From Schlesneria sp. (GTDB lineage: Bacteria > Planctomycetota > Planctomycetia > Planctomycetales > Planctomycetaceae), in contig JANXOO010001294.1 of NCBI GenBank assembly GCA_025353525.1, positions 1-12,295 of the forward strand: a DNA stretch of 12,295 nucleotides. Direction: 5' to 3'. A program made the translations under genes and the position numbers. Numbering within the stretch: position 1 is the stretch's first letter; each line of letters begins with the position of its first letter. The notes under the pieces were generated by a model. It saw only the letters and a list, made by a program, of their open reading frames with translations. It was not told the DNA's origin and made no database searches. Positions 5,007-12,295 of this stretch are shown one piece after another.

Positions 5007-7061
5007 ATGCCGATTCCGATTCCCTGTCCGAAATGTGGCCGAGAACTCAAACTGCCCGACCGCAGTCTGCTGGGTCGAAAAGGAAAGTGCCCCAAGTGCA
5101 ACTACGTCTTTGTTCTGGAAGAGCCTCCGATCGTCGCTCTGGAACTCGCCAAACCGGACGAGGAGCCGGCACCGGTTTCGCCAGCGACGCCAGGGCGTTC
5201 TGCACTCGCGAGTACACCGGTTTCGCGCCCGGCGTCCGCTCAAACTGAAGTCCGGGCAAGCCCACAGCCACATGATGCCTCGAAATCGCCGTTCGCGAAT
5301 CTCGGTGAGGCTTCCGCCACTGTAGCGACCCGGCCATCGACCTCGATGCCGGGATCGTCAATGCCAGCGTCGTCAATTTTCGGGAATTCGCCAATCGGAA
5401 TTCCCGCAGATGGACTTTTGCCGACATTCGACAGCCTGAGCGATCTTGAAGGTCCCACTGGATCGGCCGCAAAGCTCAAGCAGCAACAGCGGAAAAATGC
5501 CCGGCGGCGAAACATAGGTCTTGCGGTCGGTGCTTTGGCTCTCGTCCTGGTGGGCTCCATCGCGTTGTTGGTCACGTGGTCACCCGTCGACAATTCAGCC
5601 ACGAGTTCCGGCGATCCTGCCCTGCAGACCAATCAAGGTGAGGAACCTGATAATGACGCGAACTCGGGAAGTATGACTCACGATCCGCAGCCTCGGGGAA
5701 AGCCGATCAGCCTCCAGTACATCCCGGCTGGTGCGCAGGTCGTTCTGAATTTGCATCCGGCAGAATTGTGGAAGCAAAACAGCCTGGGCGAGGAACTTCG
5801 GTACTGCATTCCGCCGATTGCAAAGCTGATTGAAACCACGCTTTTCGAACTTTTCCAGCGCAAACCCGAACAGGTCGATGAGTTGTTAATATGCCTGATT
5901 CCCGGATTGCGCGGGAATTTGCCCGAAATCGCCGCCGTAGCGCATCTTGTCGAAGAACAAAAGCGTAGCCAGTTGATCGAACAATTGGGCCAGCGTACCG
6001 GAAACACCGAACCGCCGGTTTATATTTCGGGTGATCGAGCATATCTGATTGTCGACCTGAAGACGCTTGTCGTCTGTCCAAAGAATCAATCAGACGAGAT
6101 GGTTCAGGCGATCACCGAACGATTTGCGTCCGAATCGATCGATCCCTTACTTCCGCTGACCGACCGCAGCCGACACATTTCAGCGATCTTTCTGACGTCA
6201 ACGCTCGCTTTGCAGGACATGTGGTTTCCGCAGAACGTTCGCCCGTTCGTCAGCAACGCGCTCGATTGGACAGGTAGCGATGTCGAGTCGGTTGCGTGGA
6301 GCTTTCATCTGAAGGACGACCAGTTCTTTTCCGAAATCCTGTTACGAAACAAGGGCGCCACGGCAAAAGACAAAGGAGCGGGCGCGAAAAAGCTTGAAAA
6401 ATCGGTCAGGGATAAACTCGACGAACTGGCGGGGACACTCGTCCCATCGTTCCAGCAGATGAATCCGCGCGAAGCGGGAAAGCGAATGGTGATCGGTCGA
6501 GTTCCTGCGATGGTCGAAGTCTTCGCGATGGCAACCACGACGGATCACGGCCCGCAACACGTCCGGCTGACCACATTGCTTCCGGATCGCGCAGCCCCGA
6601 ACCTGGCTCTGGGAACGCTTTTGGCCTGGGACGAATCGACGCGAACCGACTTTACAAAGGAACGGATCAAACCCGCCGCGACTGAAACCTCAAAAGTGCC
6701 AGAACTGATTGTCGACCGGTTGAAAATGAAAATCGATGTCGATTTTCGCAGAACGCCGTTCAACGAAGCATTTGCGTTTATCGCCGGTGAAATCGGTACA
6801 CCGATCGAGATCGACGGCGACGCGTTGAAGCTGGGCGGATTTACCAAGAATATCGCGCAGGCCTTCAAGATGGACGCGACTCGAACGCAGGATGTCATCC
6901 TCAAGATCTTTGAAGAGTCCAAAGGTGTTAAACAGACCCCCGATAAAACTCTCGTCGTTATCGTGAATGAAACGAAGAAAAGTCTCCTGATCACAACCCT
7001 CGCATCAGCAACAGTCAGGCGGCTGACACCATTGGAACTGGTCCCGTCGACTCCGAATTAG
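5007..7061 (+). CDS. Zinc-ribbon membrane protein with C-terminal STN-like domain (paralogue 1)
   Basis: A 684-aa protein of unknown function with visible architecture. Residues 7-35 form an MJ0042-like zinc ribbon with ligands C7, C10, C28 and C31. A low-complexity Pro/Ser/Ala linker runs to about 155, then a basic stretch (KNARRR) and one transmembrane segment at about 170-192. The positive-inside rule places the ribbon in the cytoplasm and the remaining ~490 residues outside. After an acidic linker, YIPAGAQVVLNLHPAELW (about 235-252) opens a globular domain resembling planctomycete proteins with similar openings. The last ~100 residues (TPFNEAF...GTPIEIDGDAL) resemble the short N/STN domains of secretins and TonB-type receptors. 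The same order recurs in the next gene, 135 bp downstream. The start is the only ATG before the ribbon; the RBS is weak (GAGA). Function not assigned; coding status is secure. Confidence 0.85.
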   Translation: MPIPIPCPKCGRELKLPDRSLLGRKGKCPKCNYVFVLEEPPIVALELAKPDEEPAPVSPATPGRSALASTPVSRPASAQTEVRASPQPHDASKSPFANLGEASATVATRPSTSMPGSSMPASSIFGNSPIGIPADGLLPTFDSLSDLEGPTGSAAKLKQQQRKNARRRNIGLAVGALALVLVGSIALLVTWSPVDNSATSSGDPALQTNQGEEPDNDANSGSMTHDPQPRGKPISLQYIPAGAQVVLNLHPAELWKQNSLGEELRYCIPPIAKLIETTLFELFQRKPEQVDELLICLIPGLRGNLPEIAAVAHLVEEQKRSQLIEQLGQRTGNTEPPVYISGDRAYLIVDLKTLVVCPKNQSDEMVQAITERFASESIDPLLPLTDRSRHISAIFLTSTLALQDMWFPQNVRPFVSNALDWTGSDVESVAWSFHLKDDQFFSEILLRNKGATAKDKGAGAKKLEKSVRDKLDELAGTLVPSFQQMNPREAGKRMVIGRVPAMVEVFAMATTTDHGPQHVRLTTLLPDRAAPNLALGTLLAWDESTRTDFTKERIKPAATETSKVPELIVDRLKMKIDVDFRRTPFNEAFAFIAGEIGTPIEIDGDALKLGGFTKNIAQAFKMDATRTQDVILKIFEESKGVKQTPDKTLVVIVNETKKSLLITTLASATVRRLTPLELVPSTPN

Positions 7062-7071
7062 TTGACGCAGC

Positions 7072-7089
7072 GCCAGAGTGGCATTTTTT
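7072..7089 (+). terminator. Weak terminator-like hairpin after paralogue 1
   Basis: A 4-bp stem GCCA/TGGC with a 3-nt loop is followed, after one A, by six T's, starting 11 bases past the stop codon. The stem is too short for a strong intrinsic terminator; at most it would attenuate read-through into the next gene. Confidence 0.2.
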
Positions 7090-7196
7090 GGCAACACTGC
7101 CCCATTGGCTGCAAACGGTTTTTCAGCAACAATCAGCCGTCTGTCGATCTGATTCAGGTTATTCTGCATGACCTTTAACCCTACCTGAGTTCTCTC

Positions 7197-8090
7197 ATGT
7201 CCGGTCGATGTTCCTGCCCCGAATGCAGTACGATCCTGAGGATTCGGGACCGTACATTCGTGGGCCGACGCATCCATTGCCCCGAGTGCAAAACCGCTCT
7301 GCGAATCGATGAGGACCACAATCGTCAAGCGTTTGTCATTCATCGGTTGACACTCGATGAGCTTGCCGAAAACGAATCAGGACGGCGGCCGACGAAGAAA
7401 GACGTGCCCAAGGAAAAAACGGCTGCTTCTTCGGCTCGCTCTTTCGTGCGGCGGCTGATCGATTCGCCGCTCACGGTGGCCTGGTTGATCGCCATTGCGA
7501 TGATGACGCTTGTGGCGGTATTAACACTCGCACCGAAAGTCCGCTTCACATCGACGCGGCCGGTTCCGATTTCCCCAGCAGCAATTCAATCCCCGACAAA
7601 TCCGGAAACGTCCGAATCGCCAGCGACCGACAATGTCGACGCGGACATCGCCCCGCTGACAAATGAAACAATCGATCAACGCGAGATTCCGGACGCCATC
7701 ATTTCGGCACTCGAACCGGTCAACATCGAGGGATCGCTTCCGATAGCGACGCCGGTCGAAACAACGACTCCGGCGGAAGTCGCTTCAGATCCGCCGATGC
7801 CAGTCAGGGTTGATGTCGAGGCCAGATTGGCTCAAAAACTGGTGATGTATAAACAGTCAAAGCCAGTCAGCCGCCGCGATTTGATCGAAGCCTTCAGCGA
7901 ACAACTCGGTGCTCCGATTCGCTACGACAGCGAAGAACTCGGTCAGCAGAACCTCGACAAAACCGTGACGTTCGAACTCGAAAACACAACAATTGGCGGC
8001 GTTATCAGAACGATCACCGATGCCGCCGGTTGGGACATCGACATCGAAGCGACCGGTTTGCGTTTAAAAGGAAAGCAATCACCGAAATAA
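7197..8090 (+). CDS. Zinc-ribbon membrane protein with C-terminal STN-like domain (paralogue 2)
   Basis: A 297-aa shorter relative of the preceding gene product, of unknown function. The zinc ribbon has C7, C10, C28 and C31, the same residue numbers as in paralogue 1, and shares the RxxxGRxxxCPxC spacing. A linker with Lys/Arg precedes one transmembrane segment at about 93-114, then a Pro/Thr/Glu-rich extracytoplasmic spacer to about 200. Residues about 204-293 form a second STN-like domain; LGAPIRYDSEEL aligns with IGTPIEIDGDAL of paralogue 1, and the tail DIDIEATGLRLKG is typical of such domains. Similar short domains often bind or multimerise in secretin-type assemblies, but no secretin pore is seen here. 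The start ATG has only GAG eight to ten bases upstream. The stop codon is 2 bp from the right 120-bp repeat. Confidence 0.85.
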   Translation: MSGRCSCPECSTILRIRDRTFVGRRIHCPECKTALRIDEDHNRQAFVIHRLTLDELAENESGRRPTKKDVPKEKTAASSARSFVRRLIDSPLTVAWLIAIAMMTLVAVLTLAPKVRFTSTRPVPISPAAIQSPTNPETSESPATDNVDADIAPLTNETIDQREIPDAIISALEPVNIEGSLPIATPVETTTPAEVASDPPMPVRVDVEARLAQKLVMYKQSKPVSRRDLIEAFSEQLGAPIRYDSEELGQQNLDKTVTFELENTTIGGVIRTITDAAGWDIDIEATGLRLKGKQSPK

Positions 8091-8092
8091 CG

Positions 8093-8212
8093 ATGCCACG
8101 CGCGATCTGGTTTGAGGCCATTGAGAAATCCAGCGACACCTGGAAACTGCCGAAGTCCGCTTCGAACGCGGAAGCGGACTCACAAACGAAGCCTCAATCC
8201 GGACCGCGAGCA
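8093..8212 (+). repeat. Right copy of the 120-bp inverted repeat
   Basis: It pairs with 4776-4895 in inverted orientation (90% identity, no gaps). It contains a perfect 9-bp stem with 7-nt loop at 8155-8179 (arms GTCCGCTTC/GAAGCGGAC). It begins two bases after the stop codon of the second zinc-ribbon gene. Here the 40-codon open frame does start with ATG at 8093, but the frame runs on into unrelated sequence and is judged incidental. No direct target duplication is evident outside the two copies. Confidence 0.9.
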
Positions 8213-8234
8213 CTGAAATGCACTCGAGACGAGC

Positions 8235-8262
8235 TTGCGAATTTTCGTGAACGGTCTATCCT
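8235..8262 (+). promoter_or_regulatory. Possible sigma70-type promoter before the TPR-like gene
   Basis: TTGCGA (8235-8240) and TATCCT (8257-8262) are 16 bp apart, each matching 4 of 6 consensus bases, about 100 bp before the ATG at 8362. It lies just outside the right 120-bp repeat. The match is weak and chance cannot be excluded. Confidence 0.25.
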
Positions 8263-8349
8263 TTCAGTTGCTGATCGGGCGTGTGGACAGAATCGCTGCT
8301 GCCTCTGCTTCGAGGTTCCCTTCGTAATCGCATTTTCTATTCGAAAGTT

Positions 8350-8354
8350 AAGGA
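8350..8354 (+). promoter_or_regulatory. Shine-Dalgarno site deciding the start of the TPR-like gene
   Basis: AAGGA lies seven bases before the ATG at 8362. An in-frame GTG at 8281 would add 27 residues before the signal peptide and has no comparable site, so 8362 is chosen. Confidence 0.65.
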
Positions 8355-8361
8355 TCAACCG

Positions 8362-11300
8362 ATGAAACTGCGGTTGTTGATTTGGTTCTTTTGCCTCACG
8401 ATGATCGCCGCCCCGGTGCAGTCTGTCTTTGCAGAAGAACTGTATCTCGAATTTGTGCAGGGACTACGGGACCGGAACTATTTTGACTACGCCCTGCTCT
8501 ACCTCGACCAGTTGGCTCAACGGCCCTCGGTTCCCGATGACATCCGGAAACTGATCGCTTACGAGAAGGCGGTGACGCTGCGCGAAAACGCCAGGCAACT
8601 GAGGAATCCTGAAAAGCAATTCGAGCAACTCGATCAGGCCTTGGCATACCTCGATCAGTTCGTGCGGGAAAATCCCGACCATCCGATCAGCGGCGACGCA
8701 AATGCCGACCGGGCTCAAATCCTGTTGCAGCGTGCCGAAGTCGAGATCTTTCAGTCAAAATCTCCCGCAAATCAGGGGAACAAGTCCGAATACCAGCGAA
8801 AAGGGCGCGAGTTCGTTCAAAGGGCTCGCGACGTTCTGAAACTCGCCTTCGACCAGCACGAAGCCGCCTTCAAAAAGTTCCCTCCGTTCATCGACGAACA
8901 AAAAGAGCCCCGTTTGCATGCCGAACGGGCCAAAGTCGAAAAGAACATGATTTTGGAAGCGCTCAGCCTTGCCAAATGCACGTACCACGAAGCACAGACA
9001 CATGACAGTTCGTCGCGTGAGTTCAAACAGTTGCTGAATCAGGCAGCCGACGAATTTGAAAAGATGTTTCAGAGGTACCGCAGTCAATTGGGTGGCCTGC
9101 ACGCCCGTGCCTGGCAGGGAAAGTGCTATGAAGAACAGGGTGATCTTCAAAAAGCACTGGGGATCTATAACGAATTGCTCGATCATCCCGGAAAAAATTC
9201 GCTGCTCGAAAGTATCAAATCGCAGACCCTGCAATTCAAACTGATCTGCCTGGCCGCTCGTAACGACCACCAGCTTGTTGCAGACCTCGCTGACGAATGG
9301 CTGAAAGACAACGGATCGGAATCCAGGACGGCTGTCGGATTGGGAATCCAATGGGAACAGGCGCGTGCGCTCGAAGCACTCGGCGACAACCGCAATCTGC
9401 CCAAACCCGAACAGGAGCGTTTCTGGAGACAGGCTCGCACGACCGCGCAACAGATCAACAAATATCCCGGCGAATACAAGGATGTCTCGCTGTCGATGAT
9501 GCAGCGAGTTCAGGTCAAACTGGGAGGAAAAGAGCGCAAGCCGGAAGATTTCGATGCGGCGTACGGATTGGGTCGGCAATCATTCTTGTCGGCGTTGGAC
9601 ATCAAGAAAGAACTCGATGCCGCGGGAAAGAATCAGCGCCCGGCCGAAGAACTGACTCGATTGAAACAGGACTGGTCCAGCGAACTGAACGACGCTCTTA
9701 AAAACCTGGAACTGTCGATGTCGCTGATCAAGCGAAGTGATAACCAGAAAGACGTTGCCACTGCACGACTGTTTCTGGCGCACACGAACTACTACATGCG
9801 GCGCAACTACGAAGCAGCGATCTACGCCGATTACGTTGCGAGAACGGCGACCGACGACGACGGCACCGTGGCACTTGATGCTGCTTACATGGCCATGGCG
9901 GCATTCCACCAGGCTTACAACGACAACAAGGCTGAACCCGATCGCAAGCAGGACGAAATGCGATTGATTATCAAGTCGGCGAACCTGATTACCAAACGCT
10001 GGCCGGAAAGCGATAAAGCCAACGAAGCACGCATGATTCTGGGCGGAATGTACAAATCGGCGAAGAAACCGGTCGAGGCAGCAGAGTGGTTCAGCAAGGT
10101 TCCTGAAAGCGATCCCAAATTCCCCGAAGCACAAATTGCGGCGGGACAGGCGTATTGGTCCGCGTATGGTTCGGCGGCACGATTGCCTGTTGAATCGCGA
10201 CCGACCCCTGAAAAACTGCTCGAATGGAAAAGTACTGCGGAAACACATCTGCGTACAGGCATCGGCAAGCTGGCAGCAACTCTACCGACTGAAGGGGCCG
10301 TGCCTCAGGAACTGGTCAGCGCCAAAATCTACCTTGCGGAAATCTTGCTCGGGCAAGGCAAGGAACAGGATGCACTGAAGTTGCTGCAAGACGATCCCCA
10401 ATCGATCATCAAGGCGATCACGGTGTCAGACGAGACGCAGCGTCCGGAAAAGGGGATTCAAAGCCGATCGGTCGCCAGAAGCGTCTACACGCTGATGCTG
10501 CGCGGTTACATCGGATTGGGTGCGGACAGCCTGAACAATGCGCGGGCAACCATGAAAACGCTGGAATCGATTGCGTCGGGTGACCGCAGTTCCGATCTGA
10601 CCGACCTTTACGTCGGACTGGGCAGAATGCTGAAACTGGAACTGGAACGATTTCGGAACAATGGTGAGACCGAACGGTTCAACAAACTGATGGAAGCCTT
10701 TGAATCGTTCCTCGACGATATGTTCAAAAAACAGGAAGGTCAGTCGTTCGGTTCGCTGAGCTGGATCGGCGAAACCTATTTTGCACTCGGCGAAATTGTC
10801 ACCGACAAAACCAAAACGGCGAGCTACTACGATCGGGCCGCAACGGCATTCAACGGAGTCCTCACGCGAACGCAGACAGATGCTAACTTTGCTACGACGG
10901 ATCAACTGCTGAATGTCCGCGTACGACTGGTTCGTTGTAATCGACTGAAAAAGGATTTCGAGCGGGCCGAGCAGTTATTGTCCGAAGTTCTGAAGGCCCG
11001 TGGCAATGATTTGAGGACCCAGATCGAAGGGGCTTCGGTTTTTCAGGACTGGGGTTCGAACGGCGATATCAAAAAGCTTGCCGTGGCAATTGGAGGAAAA
11101 AAAGAAGACGGTTTATGGGGTTGGGGCGGGATCGCGAAACGAATCCAGCAGCAAAAGAATTATGCCGATCGACCGGAAATGATCGATACGTTCCTCGACG
11201 CTCGCTACAACGTATCGCTTTGTCGATTCCGTTACAGCAAGGAATCGGCGGGGAAAGAAAAGCAAAAGGGGCTGGAAACGTGTGCATCAGAACTGGTCGG

Positions 11301-11988
11301 TTCTGCCTCGATCTTCAAGTCGCTTCCCGACGACAAACGGGCCAAGCTGAATGAACTGTACCGCGAAGTTTTGCAGGAGCTGGGTAAACCGGTGACGGAT
11401 CTACCCCGTTCAGACGATCCGCCCGCCGAAAAAACCGGCTCGAACGTTCCGGTGGAAACGACAGAGAAACCTGATCCAGTCGCGACCGGCAAATCGCCGC
11501 AAAAACCAAACGTACCGGAAACGCCAAAGCCGGAAGCCGGAAGCGATTCATCGGGAAGTGACATGATCACGCTCGTCGTTTTTGTGCTGTTGGCGCTCGC
11601 GGGCGTCGGGGCGATTGGATGGGTCATTGTCAAGGGCGGAAAACCAAAACGAAAACTGCAGACAACACGAACAAAGTCGCTTGAAACCCGGACCGGAGAA
11701 ACAAAAACTCCATCAGCAAAGTCAGGGGAACTGCCATTGACGTTTGCGGGAATTGCGACCGAAAAAGAATCGGCTGCACTCGCGCCGAGGCCGCGTCCCA
11801 GACCCGTACAAGCAACAGGGGTTCCGGCAACGGGGGCACCCTCGACAGGGACAAAGGCGACCGGATCTCCAGGTACGGCGCCAGCGGCACCGAAACCCGC
11901 CCCCCGGCCTCAGCCACGTCCCGAGGGTGAAACGGGTGCAGTGCCAAGACCTCGTCCGCGCCCCCCGTCACCGCCCAAAGAGGAATGA
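8362..11988 (+). CDS. Large exported TPR-like protein with C-terminal TM and Pro/Arg tail
   Basis: A 1208-aa protein. A signal peptide covers 1-24 (hydrophobic core, cleavage after VFA). Residues about 25-1010 are almost wholly alpha-helical, in TPR-like arrays. Recognisable repeat pieces include YEEQGDLQKALGIYNELLDHPG, split as YEEQGDLQKA and LGIYNELLDHPG, and ARMILGGMYKSAKKPVEAAEWF (A-rich helices with W/Y/F caps). A Pro/Glu/Ser linker follows, then one transmembrane segment at about 1068-1090 (ITLVVFVLLALAGVGAIGWV) and a stop-transfer KGGKPKRK. The tail is about 115 residues and includes PRPRPRP twice and TG/P-rich runs. Predicted topology is type I: a huge extracytoplasmic TPR scaffold and a basic Pro-rich cytoplasmic tail. 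It probably mediates protein-protein contacts at the envelope; partners are unknown. It is co-oriented with both zinc-ribbon genes and the downstream partial gene. Start chosen by SD and signal peptide. Confidence 0.88.
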   Translation: MKLRLLIWFFCLTMIAAPVQSVFAEELYLEFVQGLRDRNYFDYALLYLDQLAQRPSVPDDIRKLIAYEKAVTLRENARQLRNPEKQFEQLDQALAYLDQFVRENPDHPISGDANADRAQILLQRAEVEIFQSKSPANQGNKSEYQRKGREFVQRARDVLKLAFDQHEAAFKKFPPFIDEQKEPRLHAERAKVEKNMILEALSLAKCTYHEAQTHDSSSREFKQLLNQAADEFEKMFQRYRSQLGGLHARAWQGKCYEEQGDLQKALGIYNELLDHPGKNSLLESIKSQTLQFKLICLAARNDHQLVADLADEWLKDNGSESRTAVGLGIQWEQARALEALGDNRNLPKPEQERFWRQARTTAQQINKYPGEYKDVSLSMMQRVQVKLGGKERKPEDFDAAYGLGRQSFLSALDIKKELDAAGKNQRPAEELTRLKQDWSSELNDALKNLELSMSLIKRSDNQKDVATARLFLAHTNYYMRRNYEAAIYADYVARTATDDDGTVALDAAYMAMAAFHQAYNDNKAEPDRKQDEMRLIIKSANLITKRWPESDKANEARMILGGMYKSAKKPVEAAEWFSKVPESDPKFPEAQIAAGQAYWSAYGSAARLPVESRPTPEKLLEWKSTAETHLRTGIGKLAATLPTEGAVPQELVSAKIYLAEILLGQGKEQDALKLLQDDPQSIIKAITVSDETQRPEKGIQSRSVARSVYTLMLRGYIGLGADSLNNARATMKTLESIASGDRSSDLTDLYVGLGRMLKLELERFRNNGETERFNKLMEAFESFLDDMFKKQEGQSFGSLSWIGETYFALGEIVTDKTKTASYYDRAATAFNGVLTRTQTDANFATTDQLLNVRVRLVRCNRLKKDFERAEQLLSEVLKARGNDLRTQIEGASVFQDWGSNGDIKKLAVAIGGKKEDGLWGWGGIAKRIQQQKNYADRPEMIDTFLDARYNVSLCRFRYSKESAGKEKQKGLETCASELVGSASIFKSLPDDKRAKLNELYREVLQELGKPVTDLPRSDDPPAEKTGSNVPVETTEKPDPVATGKSPQKPNVPETPKPEAGSDSSGSDMITLVVFVLLALAGVGAIGWVIVKGGKPKRKLQTTRTKSLETRTGETKTPSAKSGELPLTFAGIATEKESAALAPRPRPRPVQATGVPATGAPSTGTKATGSPGTAPAAPKPAPRPQPRPEGETGAVPRPRPRPPSPPKEE

Positions 11989-12036
11989 TGTCGCACGAAT
12001 CAGGAACGCCCACCACTCGTGTGGGAAACAATGCTT

Positions 12037-12056
12037 AAAAGCGGATTTACCGTTTT
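12037..12056 (+). terminator. Weak terminator-like hairpin after the TPR-like gene
   Basis: AAAA-G-CGG and CCG-TTTT can pair with one bulged base around a 5-nt loop and end in four T's, about 50 bp after the stop codon. The stem is short and A/T-rich, so read-through into the last gene is likely. Confidence 0.25.
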
Positions 12057-12116
12057 GTGATTTGCGCAGGACAACTTTTGTTTTGAACGTCAGTACCGCT
12101 TATTGAAAGCCTGGTC

Positions 12117-12295
12117 ATGAAGAGTTTATTGAACGCTGCAATTCTGGCGGTTGCGGTTTGCGTTTCGCTGACGCCCGCCTTCGCTGTCGACATCATCACG
12201 AAAAAGAGTACGGGAAAAAGAGTGAATGGCACAATCTCGGCGATGTCGAAGACCGAACTCTCGCTTAAGAAGAATCAGGGCGAGCCGGAAATTGT
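12117..12295 (+). CDS. Exported small beta-module protein, 5' part only
   Basis: An open frame starts at the ATG at 12117 and runs off the window end; 59 complete codons are visible. Residues 1-23 form a clear signal peptide (MKSLL start, Ala/Val-rich core, cleavage after AFA). The mature start, VDIITKKSTGKRVNGTIS followed by ELSLKK, has the pattern of the small beta-rich modules found at the N-terminus of many planctomycete exported proteins: a modified-residue stretch, GxI, then a basic strand. It resembles the N-terminal module of the metallopeptidase at 2127-3200 in layout. No strong SD precedes it; GAAAG is the best candidate. It lies 128 bp after the TPR-like gene on the same strand. 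Function unknown; the remainder of the gene lies beyond the window. Confidence 0.7.
   Translation, partial: MKSLLNAAILAVAVCVSLTPAFAVDIITKKSTGKRVNGTISAMSKTELSLKKNQGEPEI

Noticed and set aside
4776..8212. A complete transposon delimited by the 120-bp repeats
   Set aside because: There is no transposase or recombinase gene between the repeats and no target-site duplication was seen at the outer edges; only the repeat pair itself is claimed.
8281..8361. GTG at 8281 as the start of the TPR-like gene
   Set aside because: It would place 27 polar residues before an excellent signal peptide; the ATG at 8362 has an AAGGA seven bases upstream.
8093..8365. Possible small gene starting MPRAIWFEA within the right 120-bp repeat
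   Set aside because: The inverted copy lacks the ATG and stops just outside the repeat, substitutions between copies are not biased to third codon positions, and the frame overlaps the start of the TPR-like gene.
8755..9579. Minus-strand open frame of 274 codons opposite the TPR-like gene
   Set aside because: It lies antisense to a well-supported coding region; the Phe/Leu/Val-rich product reflects the complement of Glu/Lys-rich codons.
1..12295. CRISPR array, tRNA or rRNA genes
   Set aside because: No regularly spaced direct repeats and no cloverleaf or rRNA-like stretches were seen on either strand.

Overview
The window looks like a piece of a planctomycete chromosome. This is inferred from gene content, not from a database search. 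It holds a DUF1570-type (peptidase-MA-like) secreted gluzincin, two membrane proteins with MJ0042-like zinc ribbons at the N-terminus and secretin/STN-like C-terminal domains, a very long exported TPR-like protein with a late transmembrane segment and a Pro/Arg tail, and short exported proteins with a small N-terminal beta-rich module. These are typical of Planctomycetes. No tRNA, rRNA, CRISPR array, phage gene or transposase is visible. Shine-Dalgarno sites are mostly weak, with two clear exceptions.

Layout, left to right. Minus strand 119-1842: a phosphoglucosamine/phosphohexose mutase preceded 35 bp upstream by a small secreted phospholipase A2-like protein; a 22-bp tandem duplication spans their junction. 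Plus strand 2127-3200: an exported DUF1570-like metallopeptidase. Minus strand 3279-4727: an LplT-like major facilitator transporter. The two convergent genes meet at a cluster of REP-like repeats (3207-3282) that forms a strong hairpin and includes the transporter stop codon.

Plus strand 5007-12295: four co-oriented genes. Two are zinc-ribbon/TM/STN paralogues (684 and 297 aa), then comes a 1208-aa TPR-like type I membrane protein, then an exported small protein cut by the window edge. The two zinc-ribbon genes lie exactly between two copies of a 120-bp inverted repeat (4776-4895 and 8093-8212, 90% identical without gaps). This is the most striking non-coding structure here.

Functional reading (inference). 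The left half concerns the cell envelope: amino-sugar precursor supply, a secreted phospholipase that would make lysophospholipids, and a transporter of the family that flips lysophospholipids. The right half is an uncharacterised set of membrane-spanning proteins. Two carry cytoplasmic zinc ribbons tied to extracytoplasmic secretin-like domains, and one carries a large extracytoplasmic TPR scaffold tied to a cytoplasmic Pro/Arg tail. It is a candidate envelope-spanning assembly or sensing system, but nothing in the sequence fixes its function.
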